A DNA stretch of 64,000 bases from NCBI RefSeq assembly GCF_015277855.1, contig NZ_CP063812.1:2852001-2916000 (forward strand). Reading direction: 5' to 3'. The stretch comes from Microbacterium cremeum. Lineage in GTDB: Bacteria > Actinomycetota > Actinomycetes > Actinomycetales > Microbacteriaceae. Positions 52,000-60,602 of this stretch are shown here, piece by piece. The position numbers and the translations under genes were made by a program. The notes beneath the pieces were generated by a model. That model saw only the letters and a list, made by a program, of their open reading frames with translations, was not told the DNA's origin and searched no databases. Positions within the stretch are counted from its first letter, which is position 1, and the number at the start of each line of letters is the position of its first letter.

Positions 52000-53613
52000 A
52001 TGCTCAGAGCAGCTCGAGCGGGAGCCGCGATCGTCGCGGTCGCCGCCCTCGCCCTCACCGGCTGTGCCGCGGGAGCGGACAGCTCCTCCCCACCCGTCTC
52101 GCAAGCGGAGGCGGCGCCCGGCTTCCTCGCGGTCGCCGACGAGTCGTTCGACTCGGGCGGTGAACTCGTCGTCCAGGTCGACTACGACACCGCCGAGGCG
52201 AGCGGACTCGACCCCCAGGGCGCCGCGACGGCCCGGTCGTGGATGATCGAGGGGCTCTCGTACGAGACCCTCACCACCATCGACGAGGACCTGGCCGTGG
52301 CGCCGAGCCTCGCGACATCGTGGGAGACGCCCAGCGACACCGAGTACGTCTTCACCCTGGCCGACGACGCCGTCTTCTCGAACGGCCGCGCGATGACCGC
52401 CGACGACGTGGTCGGCAGTCTGCAGCGGCTGCTCGACAACCCGACGACATGGACCGGCCAGCTCGGACCCGTCGCCTCGGTCGAGAAGACCGGCGACCTG
52501 GAGGTCACGGTGACCCTCTCGGAACCCTATGCGCCTTTCCTCGCCGCGCTGGCGAACACCCCGGCCGCCGTTCTCCCGATGGCAGAGATCGAGGCCGGCG
52601 AGGTGGACATCACCCAGCAGATGCTCGGCACCGGTCCCCTCGTGGCCACCGCGCATCGTCAGGACGAGGAGTGGACGTTCGAGCCGAACGAGCATCACCC
52701 CGATGCCGGCTCGCTGGGCTTCTCGTCGCTGCGCATCGACATCGTCGGCGACGAGGCGACGCGTGCCGCGGGCCTTCGCGACGGTTCGGCGGACTTCGCC
52801 GTGCTGAACTCGGCGGACTCGGCAGAGCTGCTCTCGAACGCGGCGGACGTGACGGTCGCCGGCCAGAAGAACACCGACTACCACTACCTCATGATCAACT
52901 CCGTCTCGGGCGATGAGGCACTGCAGGACGAAGCGGTTCGGTTCGCGATCAACTCGGCGATCGATCGCGATGCGATCAACGAGCTCGCCTTCGGCGGTTC
53001 GACCGGCGCGTCCGGCATCACTCCGGCGGGGCTCCCCGACAGCTGCGCGCCGGACGGACTCCCGTCCGCGACGTCGGATGCCGCCGACGCCAAGGCCGTC
53101 ATCGACGAGATCGGCGGACTCGAGCTCGACCTGCTCGTGTACACCGACGAGCCCGTGCTCGCCCAGATCGCGCAGGTCATGCTGCAGAATCTGGCCGAGA
53201 TCGGCGTCACCGTCTCGATCGAGCAGCTGGACTACGCCACCTACTCGGACCGTGTCTACGGCGATCCGTCCGACTTCGACCTCGCGCTGAGCTGGTTCGC
53301 CGGCTACGCCGACCCCGCGATGGTCACCACCTGGTGGAACCCGGGAGTCGCCGGATTCTCGTCGGTGTACATGAGCGGGTCCGACGAGCTGAACGAGCTC
53401 ATCGCCGCCGGTTACACGACCGAGCCGGGAGACGAACGCGCCGGCGTGTTCAGCGAGCTCTGCGCACTCGCGGACGAACAGAGCGAGATGATCCCGCTGG
53501 TGCTGCGTCCGTCGACGATCGCCTGGAACACCGCGTCGGTGAGCCCCACCCTCACCACCGACGAGGGCTACGGCGACTTCCTCCGCCACATCACCGAGTT
53601 CCGCGCAGGCTGA
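52000..53613 (+). CDS. Family 5 substrate-binding lipoprotein of ABC importer
   Basis: A 537-residue lipoprotein with lipobox ALTGC (Cys22). It has the usual family 5 stretches: LEVTVTLSEPYAPFLAAL, GTGPLVATAHRQDEEWTFEPN, VRFAINSAIDRDAINELAF and FDLALSWFAGYADPAMVTTWWN. It starts 2 nt after the amine oxidase stop with AAGGGAA upstream. Such proteins bind dipeptides, opines, nickel or oligo-amides; here the neighbours suggest an amide- or amine-containing ligand (inference). Confidence 0.93.
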   Translation: MLRAARAGAAIVAVAALALTGCAAGADSSSPPVSQAEAAPGFLAVADESFDSGGELVVQVDYDTAEASGLDPQGAATARSWMIEGLSYETLTTIDEDLAVAPSLATSWETPSDTEYVFTLADDAVFSNGRAMTADDVVGSLQRLLDNPTTWTGQLGPVASVEKTGDLEVTVTLSEPYAPFLAALANTPAAVLPMAEIEAGEVDITQQMLGTGPLVATAHRQDEEWTFEPNEHHPDAGSLGFSSLRIDIVGDEATRAAGLRDGSADFAVLNSADSAELLSNAADVTVAGQKNTDYHYLMINSVSGDEALQDEAVRFAINSAIDRDAINELAFGGSTGASGITPAGLPDSCAPDGLPSATSDAADAKAVIDEIGGLELDLLVYTDEPVLAQIAQVMLQNLAEIGVTVSIEQLDYATYSDRVYGDPSDFDLALSWFAGYADPAMVTTWWNPGVAGFSSVYMSGSDELNELIAAGYTTEPGDERAGVFSELCALADEQSEMIPLVLRPSTIAWNTASVSPTLTTDEGYGDFLRHITEFRAG

Positions 53614-53614
53614 C

Positions 53615-54580
53615 ATGCCGGTCGTCCTGTGGTCGCTCCGGCGGGTCGCCGCCGCACTCGTCACGCTCATCGGGGTGTCGGTGCTGATCTTCGCCTCCGT
53701 GCGCTTGATGCCGGGCGACTACACCGACCTCGTCCTGGGTCCGCTCGCCTCCGAGGAGCAGCGGGCCCGGGCCGTGGCCGCCTCGGGCCTGGACGCACCG
53801 ATCGTCGAGCAGTACTTCCGCTGGCTGTTCGGTGTCTTCACCGGAGACCTGGGGTTCTCTTTCGTCTCGAACGTCTCGGTGTCGGACGAGTTCGCCGCAC
53901 GGCTTCCCGTCACCGCGACGATCGCGATCGTGACGATCCTCGCGACGCTGCTGATCGGCATCCCCCTGGGATTCGCCTCGGCCCTGCGGTCCGAGGGATC
54001 GGCGGGAGCGGCCGGACGCCTCGTCAGTGCGCTGGGCATCAGCATCCCGGAGTTCCTCCTCGCCGGCGTGGTGGTCTTCGCCGTCTCGACGCTCGGGCTG
54101 GGCCTCTCGGTCGGCAGGCACGCGGCGTTCGCCGACGACCCCGGCAGGTTCGTCGGGTCGCTCGTGCTTCCCATCGCGGTGCTGTCGGTCGGTTGCGTCG
54201 CCGTCGTCGCACGGAACACACGGGATGCCGTCATGAACGTGCTGGTCGAACCGCATGTGCAGGCGGCGGTCGCCCGCGGCGAGACGCCGGGGTTCATCGT
54301 CCGTCACCACGTGCTGCGCAACGCCGCAGCGCCGATCCTCACCGTCGTCGGATCGCTGATCGCCGTGCTGCTGGGGGGAACGGTGATCGTCGAGTTCGTC
54401 TTCAACGTGCCGGGAATGGGCTCGTACCTGCAGACGGCGCTGGGCCGCCGCGACTACGCGATCATCCAGGCGGCCGTGATGCTGGCAGCAGCGGTCTTCA
54501 TCATCACGAGCCTTCTCGTCGACCTCGTCGCCAACGCGCTCGATCCGCGATTGCGGCTGACCGGAAGGAGCCGTCGATGA
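53615..54580 (+). CDS. ABC importer permease (DppB type)
   Basis: A 321-residue permease with the conserved start (SLRRVAAALVTLIGVSVLIFASVRLMPGD), six helices and an EAA loop (QAAVARGETPGFIVRHHVLRNAA). It begins 1 nt after the binding-protein stop and overlaps the DppC-type gene (ATGA). Pairs with the next protein as the membrane channel of the importer. Confidence 0.94.
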   Translation: MPVVLWSLRRVAAALVTLIGVSVLIFASVRLMPGDYTDLVLGPLASEEQRARAVAASGLDAPIVEQYFRWLFGVFTGDLGFSFVSNVSVSDEFAARLPVTATIAIVTILATLLIGIPLGFASALRSEGSAGAAGRLVSALGISIPEFLLAGVVVFAVSTLGLGLSVGRHAAFADDPGRFVGSLVLPIAVLSVGCVAVVARNTRDAVMNVLVEPHVQAAVARGETPGFIVRHHVLRNAAAPILTVVGSLIAVLLGGTVIVEFVFNVPGMGSYLQTALGRRDYAIIQAAVMLAAAVFIITSLLVDLVANALDPRLRLTGRSRR

Positions 54581-55461
54581 CCGTCGCACCCACCGCCACC
54601 TATCGCGTCCGCGTCGCCGGGACGGCGACCCGAGGCATCTGGCGCAACATGGACGGCCTTATGCGCCTGGCCGTCATCGTGCTCGCGGTCATCGTGCTGA
54701 CAACCGTCGTCGCCACCCTCACCGGCCTGGCGGGCTCCACCAGTGCGACTGTGGGCGGCCGTTTCGAGGCCCCTTCCACCGTCGCTCCCCTCGGCACCGA
54801 CAACCTGGGACGGTCGTTGCTCCCCCGCTTGTTCGAGGGCATCGCGACGACCCTCGTCGTGTCGCTCATCGCGGTCGCCTGCTCGGCGATCCTCAGCACG
54901 GCGCTCGGGATGCTCGCGGGCTACTACGGCGGCGGCGCCAGCGAAGTGGTCATGCGCGTCGTGGACGTCCTGTACGCCTTCCCGGCGCTGGTGCTCGCGA
55001 TCCTCGTCTCGGCGCTCATCGGACCCGGGCGCCCGGCGGCGATCATCAGCATCATCGCCATCACGATCCCCCTGATGACGCGCGTCGTGCGCATCGCGAC
55101 CCGTGCCGTGGCCGAACGCGACTTCGTCGTCTCGGCCCGCATCAGCGGCGTACGCACGCCGGTCATCTTCGTCCGACGCCTCCTGCCGAACATCGCGGGA
55201 ACGGTCGCCGTGCAGGCGAGCTACGCACTGTCGGTCGCGATTCTGGTCGAGGGCGGGCTCAGCTTCCTCGGTTTCGGGGTGCAGGTGCCCGAGGCGTCCC
55301 TCGGCCTGCTCATCCAGCAGGGAATGCTCTACATGACCCTCGCTCCCCAGCTGCTGATCGTCCCCGGCGTCGTGCTCGTCGTGTCGATCCTGTGCATCAA
55401 CATCATCGGAGACGGACTGCGCGACCGATTCGAGCCCCGAGAGACGAGGTCCCTCACATGA
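54577..55461 (+). CDS. ABC importer permease (DppC type)
   Basis: A 294-residue permease. It has the family's LGTDNLGRSLLPRLFEGIATTLVVSLIA segment, six helices and the EAA loop (SARISGVRTPVIFVRRLLPNIAGTVA). AAGGAG lies six bases before ATG 54577, which overlaps the preceding stop (ATGA). It also overlaps the following ATPase gene (ATGA at 55458). Confidence 0.94.
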   Translation: MTVAPTATYRVRVAGTATRGIWRNMDGLMRLAVIVLAVIVLTTVVATLTGLAGSTSATVGGRFEAPSTVAPLGTDNLGRSLLPRLFEGIATTLVVSLIAVACSAILSTALGMLAGYYGGGASEVVMRVVDVLYAFPALVLAILVSALIGPGRPAAIISIIAITIPLMTRVVRIATRAVAERDFVVSARISGVRTPVIFVRRLLPNIAGTVAVQASYALSVAILVEGGLSFLGFGVQVPEASLGLLIQQGMLYMTLAPQLLIVPGVVLVVSILCINIIGDGLRDRFEPRETRSLT

Positions 55462-56432
55462 CCGCCGTACGCATTCGCGACCTCGTCCTGGAGTTCACCG
55501 GCGCGAGAACGGTCCGGGCGCTCGACGGAGTCGATCTCGAGGTCGCCGACGGCGCTTCCCTCGCGATCGTGGGCGAGTCCGGCTCGGGCAAGTCGACGCT
55601 GGCGTCGGCGATCGGCAGGCTGCACCCGCGGTCGGCGCGCATCGTGAGCGGCACGCTGGAAGTCGGGGGCATCGACGTTCTCGCGCTCGACACCGGCGGT
55701 CTCCGCCGCTACCGGCGCGACACCCTCGCCTACATCGCGCAGGACCCGATCGGTTCGCTCGATCCCACGATGCGCATCGGCAGGCAACTCCAGCTCGTCC
55801 TGCGGGCGATGGGCGACGACACCTCCACGCCGAGGCAGATCGAGCTGCTGGACGCCATGCGGATCGCGAACCCCGAGCGCGTCATACGTCTGTTCCCCCA
55901 CCAGGTCTCGGGCGGAATGGCCCAGCGCGTCGCCATCGCGATGGCGATGTGCCGCGCACCGAAGCTCCTCATCGCGGACGAGCCGACCGCCGCATTGGAC
56001 AGCCACGTGCGCGAGGAGGTCGTGAGGCTGCTCTTCGAACAGGCCCGTGCCCAGGGGACGACCGTGCTGTGGCTCAGCCACGATCTGCCGGCCGTGGCCC
56101 GATGGTGCGACGAGGTCGCGGTGATGTACGCCGGCCGCGTGGTCGAACGGGGGCCGGCGCCGGCCGTGCTCGGTCAGCCCGTGCACCCGTACTCGCGCGC
56201 CTTGGCCGCGACGGATCCCTCCCGTGCTCGTCGCGGGGAACGGCTCGCGAGCATTCCCGGGGCGCCTCCGGTGCTGCACGGCGCCGCCGAAGGCTGCGCG
56301 TTCGCGCCCCGGTGCCCGGCACGGATCGATTCCTGCGCGACGACCCGGCCCGCGCCCGCGGCCGTACGCCACAGCCTGTGCATCCGCACGGAGGAACTGA
56401 TGGCTTCGGACCGGCAGGAGGTGAGCGCATGA
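55458..56432 (+). CDS. ABC importer ATPase (DppD type)
   Basis: A 324-residue ATPase: Walker [11 protein letters not shown]-loop IAQDPIGSLDP, signature VSGGMAQRVAIAMAM, Walker B LLIADEPTAALD and H-loop WLSHDL. The C-terminal Cys cluster (GCAFAPRCPARIDSC) is the 4Fe-4S-like or structural motif of oligopeptide ATPases. It overlaps genes at both ends (ATGA, ATGA). Confidence 0.95.
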   Translation: MTAVRIRDLVLEFTGARTVRALDGVDLEVADGASLAIVGESGSGKSTLASAIGRLHPRSARIVSGTLEVGGIDVLALDTGGLRRYRRDTLAYIAQDPIGSLDPTMRIGRQLQLVLRAMGDDTSTPRQIELLDAMRIANPERVIRLFPHQVSGGMAQRVAIAMAMCRAPKLLIADEPTAALDSHVREEVVRLLFEQARAQGTTVLWLSHDLPAVARWCDEVAVMYAGRVVERGPAPAVLGQPVHPYSRALAATDPSRARRGERLASIPGAPPVLHGAAEGCAFAPRCPARIDSCATTRPAPAAVRHSLCIRTEELMASDRQEVSA

Positions 56433-57208
56433 GCGGCTCGGCGTCAGTCCCGGGCACGGTGGTCGAACTCGACGACGTCTCGGTGATGTTCGCGTCGGGC
56501 ATCGGCCGCGGCCGCCGCGAGGTGCGCGCGATGTCGAACGTGTCGTTCGCGGTCGCCCCCGGTGAGACGCTGGGCCTGGTGGGCGAGTCCGGTTCGGGCA
56601 AGTCGACCACGGGCGCGGTGGTGCTGGGACTTCAGCGGCCGGACTCGGGCGTGGTGCGTTTCCAGGGCGAGCCGCTGAACCGCAGCCTGCGGTCGCGGGC
56701 CGGCCGGATCCAGGCGGTGCTGCAGCATCCGCGGTGGGCCCTCGATCCGCGCTCGACCGTCGTGGAGTCGGTTCTCGAACCCCTGCTCGTGCACGAACGG
56801 CGATCCCCCGCGACCGAGGCCCGCGCGCTGGCGATGCTCGAAGACGTCGGGCTTCCCGCCGCGTTCGGCGATCGCCGGCCGCATCAGCTCTCCGGAGGCC
56901 AGCTCCAGCGCGTCAGCATCGCGCGGGCGTTGGTCACCCATCCCGCCTTCATCGTGTTCGACGAGGCCGTCAGCGCGCTCGACGTCTCGGTGCAGGCGCA
57001 GATCCTCAACCTCATCCAGGACCTGCAGCACGAGCATTCCTTCTCCGCACTCTTCATCTCTCACGACCTCGCCGCCGTGCGATACATCTCTCACCGGGTC
57101 GCGGTCATGCGCGCCGGCGAGATCGTCGAACTGGCACCGACCGAGGTCTTCTACGAACTGCCCAGCCACCCCTATTCGCGTCAACTGTTCCAGGAGCTCT
57201 CACCGTGA
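56429..57208 (+). CDS. ABC importer ATPase (DppF type)
   Basis: A 259-residue ATPase with Walker [11 protein letters not shown]-loop VLQHPRWALDP, signature LSGGQLQRVSIARAL, Walker B FIVFDEAVSALD and LFISHDL. It lacks the C-terminal oligopeptide extension and ends near the AA-x(3)-HPYSRQL-type tail, so it is short for DppF (about 320). It overlaps its neighbours by ATGA and GTGA. Confidence 0.94.
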   Translation: MSGSASVPGTVVELDDVSVMFASGIGRGRREVRAMSNVSFAVAPGETLGLVGESGSGKSTTGAVVLGLQRPDSGVVRFQGEPLNRSLRSRAGRIQAVLQHPRWALDPRSTVVESVLEPLLVHERRSPATEARALAMLEDVGLPAAFGDRRPHQLSGGQLQRVSIARALVTHPAFIVFDEAVSALDVSVQAQILNLIQDLQHEHSFSALFISHDLAAVRYISHRVAVMRAGEIVELAPTEVFYELPSHPYSRQLFQELSP

Positions 57209-58224
57209 CCGACACCCATCGCCTCGCCCCCGTCCTGCCCGCGGACCCCCGCCGCTCGAACGGAGACTTCGCGCTGGCACCTGTGCACGGCAGCGATCGC
57301 GGGCACGTGGAATACGACTTCCCCGGCGTCCTCATCGGGACCGCGGAGTACGCCGAAGGGCCGACCGGCGCGACCGTGCTGTGGCTGCCGGAGGGTGCCC
57401 GCACCTTCGTCGATCGCCGCGGCGGAGCCGTCGGCTCGAGCGGCCTCTACGGGTTCAACCACGCCATCTGCCTCGCCGGCGGCTCGGTCTACGGTCTGTC
57501 GGCGGTCGCCGGCGTCTCGGAGGCTCTCTTCGAGCGGGTCGGTCACCGCTCCGGCTTCGACCAGCTCCAGCTCGTGTCGGGCGCCATCATCTACGACTAC
57601 TCGGTACGCGACAACTCCGTCTTCCCCGACGCCGCGCTCGGCAAAGCCGCGCTGTCGGCCGCACGACCCGGCGTCGTCGAGGTGGGCCGCGTGGGCGGCG
57701 GCGCGTCGGCTTCGTCGGGAAAGGTGGACGCCGCGCGCGTGGAGTTCACCGGACAGGGTGCCGCGTTCCGTCAGGTGGGTGACGTCAAGGTGCTCGTGGT
57801 GACGGTGCTCAATCCCTACGGGGTGATCCTCGACCGCGAAGGCCGGATCGTGCGCGGCAATTACGATGCGTCCAGCGGCGAGCGCCGGCATCCGGCTGTC
57901 GACTACGAGGCGGCGATCGGGGAGTCCCGTCTGGTCGACTCCATGGCCGGCAACACCACCATCACCGCCGTCGTGACGAACGTCCGGCTGAGCGATGCCG
58001 AGCTCAAGCAGTTCGGCCTGCAGGTGCACAGCTCGATGCATCGCGGCATCCAGCCCTTCCACACACCGCTCGACGGCGACACGCTCTTCGCGCTCACCAC
58101 CGACGAGGTGTCGCTGCCGGAGGATCCCGCGACGACGAGGGGGCGACTGTCGCTGAACTCCACGGCGGTGGCCACTCTCGCCGGCGAGACCGCGTGGGAC
58201 GCCATCCTCTGCGCGGCGGGCTGA
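57205..58224 (+). CDS. NylC-like Ntn hydrolase (6-aminohexanoate-oligomer endohydrolase homologue)
   Basis: A 339-residue Ntn hydrolase of the P1/S58 family. As far as recalled it follows NylC, the nylon-oligomer endohydrolase of Agromyces and Arthrobacter, over its whole length: DFPGVLIGTAEYAEGPTGAT, GAVGSSGLYGFNHAICLAGG, ITGQGAAFR-like TGQGAAFRQVGDV, RGNYDASSGERRHPAVDY and QVHSSMHRGIQPFHT. The self-cleavage pair Asn250-Thr251 (AGNTTI) matches NylC Asn266-Thr267 rather than the Gly-Ser of DmpA. It should be cut into two chains, Thr251 then acting as nucleophile on amide bonds of omega-amino acyl oligomers or related natural amides. GTG 57205 overlaps the ATPase stop. Confidence 0.9.
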   Translation: MTDTHRLAPVLPADPRRSNGDFALAPVHGSDRGHVEYDFPGVLIGTAEYAEGPTGATVLWLPEGARTFVDRRGGAVGSSGLYGFNHAICLAGGSVYGLSAVAGVSEALFERVGHRSGFDQLQLVSGAIIYDYSVRDNSVFPDAALGKAALSAARPGVVEVGRVGGGASASSGKVDAARVEFTGQGAAFRQVGDVKVLVVTVLNPYGVILDREGRIVRGNYDASSGERRHPAVDYEAAIGESRLVDSMAGNTTITAVVTNVRLSDAELKQFGLQVHSSMHRGIQPFHTPLDGDTLFALTTDEVSLPEDPATTRGRLSLNSTAVATLAGETAWDAILCAAG

Positions 58225-58228
58225 GCGC

Positions 58229-58873
58229 GTGTACGAGTTCGAGAAGTACCGCGCGCCGTCTCTGCACGAGGTGCACGAGCTGGTGCGCAGCAATCCGTTC
58301 GCGCTCATCGTGTCCAACGCCGGAGGCGCCGAGGGAGCACCGACCGTCACCCATGCACCGGTCGTCATCGAGAGGATGCCGGAGCCTGGAGACTTCGTCG
58401 GCGCCGTGCTGCTCGGCCACATCGCCCGCAAGAACCCGCAGTGGCAGCAGCTGCGCGACGGCGACCCGGTGCTGCTGGTCTTCTCGGGGCCGCACGGCTA
58501 CGTCTCGCCGACGACCTACGCCGACGACCCGAACGTGCCGACGTGGGACTACGCCGCGGTGCATCTGACGGCGCGCGTGACGGTGTTGGACGACCGGGTC
58601 GACGGGATGCACGTCGTCACCCGGACGGTGGAGGAGCTCGAGAACCTCGAGGCGACGCCGTGGGACATGACGACGTCGCTCCCGACGTTCGAGCGCATCG
58701 TCGGCGGCATCGTGTCGTTCCGCTTCGATGTGATCGAGCAGCGTGCCGTGTTCAAGGTCAGCCAGGACAAGCCGAAGGACGTCCGTGACAGGGTGGCGGC
58801 AGCGGCCAGAGCCCGCGGATGCCCCCACGGCGACGTCGCGGCGCTCGTCGAGCGCATCGGAGGAGACACATGA
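58229..58873 (+). CDS. PaiB-like FMN-binding protein
   Basis: A 214-residue protein with the PaiB layout: MYEFEKYRAPSLHEVHELVR at the start, HGYVSPTTYADDPNVPTWDY and AVHLTARVTVLDD in the middle, FKVSQDKP near the end. PaiB family proteins bind FMN on a split beta-barrel and are called negative regulators from Bacillus genetics; they have no DNA-binding domain and may be enzymes. GTG 58229 lies 4 bp after the NylC-like stop; its end overlaps the C45 gene (ATGA). PaiAB-linked polyamine biology would fit the amine theme, but this is only suggestive. Confidence 0.88.
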   Translation: MYEFEKYRAPSLHEVHELVRSNPFALIVSNAGGAEGAPTVTHAPVVIERMPEPGDFVGAVLLGHIARKNPQWQQLRDGDPVLLVFSGPHGYVSPTTYADDPNVPTWDYAAVHLTARVTVLDDRVDGMHVVTRTVEELENLEATPWDMTTSLPTFERIVGGIVSFRFDVIEQRAVFKVSQDKPKDVRDRVAAAARARGCPHGDVAALVERIGGDT

Positions 58874-59943
58874 TCGTGCACCGGTGGACGGCGCTGGGCG
58901 ACGACCCCCTGGAGGAGGGTCGCAGATTCGGAGCCGCGTGGGCGCCGCAGCTGTCGGGAGCGCTCGCGTCCTACCTCGAGCTGTTTCAGCAGTCGGGGGT
59001 GACGAGCGCCGTGGCGACCGAGGTCGCCGAGGGCTGCCGTGACGCGACCGAGCAGCACGCTCCGGCCGTGGCCGCCGAGTTCCGTGGCATGGCCGAAGGC
59101 AGCGGACTGTCGGTGCAGGATGTGTACCTCCTGGCATCCCGCACCGAAGTGCTGGCGCGCATGACGCCGTCGATGGAGTGCTCGACGATCGTGCACATCC
59201 CTGCCGACGGCAGTGCACCCCGCACGCTGCAGACGTGGGACTGGCATGAGACGCTCTCGAACGAGACCGTGGTGCGGCGATTCCGTGCGCACTCCGGCGC
59301 GCGGGTCGCGACGTTCTGCGAGTTCGGCCAGCCGGCGAAGATCGGCGTCAACGACCGAGGGCTCGGCGTGCACTTCAACATCCTGCACCACCGCTCCGAC
59401 GGATCCCGGGCCGGCGTGCCCGTGCACGTCGTCGCGCGGATGATCCTCGAGGACGCCCGCACCGTCGAGGAGGCCGTCTCGATCGCCGAGAGCGTGCCGC
59501 TCGCCGCGTCGAGCGTGTTCACGGTGGCGGCGTTCCACGACGGCGTCGCCCAGGCGGCGGCCATCGAGGTCTCTCCCGCGGGGGTCGCGGTCATCGAGGC
59601 GGAGCCCGGCCAGACGATCGCGCACACGAACCACTTCCTCGACCACGGTCTGGCCGCGGGCGAGTTCTCGCCGTACGAGACGACGAGCGTGCCGCGGTAC
59701 GAGTGCCTCGTCGACGCTGCCGATCTGGCCCGGATTCCCGGTCACCGGGAGCGGGCGCTCGCGTTCGGCGCCCTCCGCGATGCTCCGATCTCCGTCCGCC
59801 CACGGCCCGACCAGCCGGCACACCTCCGCTGGGAGACCAAGCTCACCGTCGCGCTCGACGTGGCAGACGGTGCCGTGGAATTCGCCGTCGGCGCGCCGGC
59901 CGATACCGCCGACGCGGACTGGGTGCGCGTCGGCGCCGTGTGA
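58870..59943 (+). CDS. Peptidase C45/acyltransferase-type Ntn hydrolase
   Basis: A 357-residue protein of the isopenicillin-N acyltransferase/C45 fold. Cys104 (SMECSTIV) sits at the expected self-processing site after a roughly 100-residue propeptide-like part. Further landmarks are LQTWDWHETL, the GVNDRGLGVHFNIL core and IAHTNHFLDH. C45 enzymes cut or form amide bonds (6-APA acyltransferase, acid-ceramidase-like amidases). This is the second Ntn hydrolase in the operon, with a Cys instead of Thr nucleophile. Overlaps both neighbours. Confidence 0.88.
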   Translation: MIVHRWTALGDDPLEEGRRFGAAWAPQLSGALASYLELFQQSGVTSAVATEVAEGCRDATEQHAPAVAAEFRGMAEGSGLSVQDVYLLASRTEVLARMTPSMECSTIVHIPADGSAPRTLQTWDWHETLSNETVVRRFRAHSGARVATFCEFGQPAKIGVNDRGLGVHFNILHHRSDGSRAGVPVHVVARMILEDARTVEEAVSIAESVPLAASSVFTVAAFHDGVAQAAAIEVSPAGVAVIEAEPGQTIAHTNHFLDHGLAAGEFSPYETTSVPRYECLVDAADLARIPGHRERALAFGALRDAPISVRPRPDQPAHLRWETKLTVALDVADGAVEFAVGAPADTADADWVRVGAV

Positions 59944-60491
59944 GCGATCTGCTGCATGCGGGTGCCCTCGTGCCCGCGGTGCTGGGGACAGCGGTCCTGG
60001 TGCGAGAGCATCGCCTCCTCCCCACACCCGAGGTCGTCGCGTCGGTCCTGATGCTCGTCGCGATGGCCGACGCGATGCTGTGGCACATCGTGGCGCCGGT
60101 GTATTGGAGTGCGGCGCTCATCGCCGGCGCTCTCGGCCTCGTCGTGGGACGCCGCCGCGGTGAGATCGTGCGCGGTCGCTCCAGTGCCGCACCCGCCGCC
60201 CGCGCGCACGTCGCGCTCACCGCGCACGTCGCACTCGGTCTCGTGGTCATGGCCGCCCTCCTCGTGGCCGCCGGGAGCGCGGTGCCCGCAGCATCCGCCG
60301 TCGACAGCCACTGCCACCCGTGTCGAGGCGGCACCGAGGGAGTCCGCCTCATGGCGCTCGTCCTCAGCGCCGGCTACGTGCTCGTCACCGCGTGGTGCAC
60401 GCGCTCGGCGCGGCACGAGTCCGGCGGACGCCTTCACTCCTGGATGATGGCCGTCTCCGCCGTCGCGATGGCCGCGATGACGCCGGCGTGA
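59940..60491 (+). CDS. Small multi-helix membrane protein (end of amine/amide operon)
   Basis: A 183-residue protein with five predicted helices, a periplasmic or loop HCHPC sequence around residue 123 and a final HSWMMAVSAVAMAAM helix. It resembles DUF5134-type actinobacterial membrane proteins with conserved histidines, possibly binding copper or haem (inference). GTG 59940 overlaps the C45 gene stop (GTGA), so it belongs to the operon. A copper link with the amine oxidase is conceivable but unproven. Confidence 0.75.
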   Translation: MSDLLHAGALVPAVLGTAVLVREHRLLPTPEVVASVLMLVAMADAMLWHIVAPVYWSAALIAGALGLVVGRRRGEIVRGRSSAAPAARAHVALTAHVALGLVVMAALLVAAGSAVPAASAVDSHCHPCRGGTEGVRLMALVLSAGYVLVTAWCTRSARHESGGRLHSWMMAVSAVAMAAMTPA

Positions 60492-60602
60492 CGGGCCTGG
60501 TCGCTCAGACGATCAGGCTTACGCCTGCGATCCGTCGCGAGGAACGCGGCCGCCCGCGCCGGATCCGGCGTGATCTTCTCGATGCGCCGCGGCCACAAGG
60601 AC

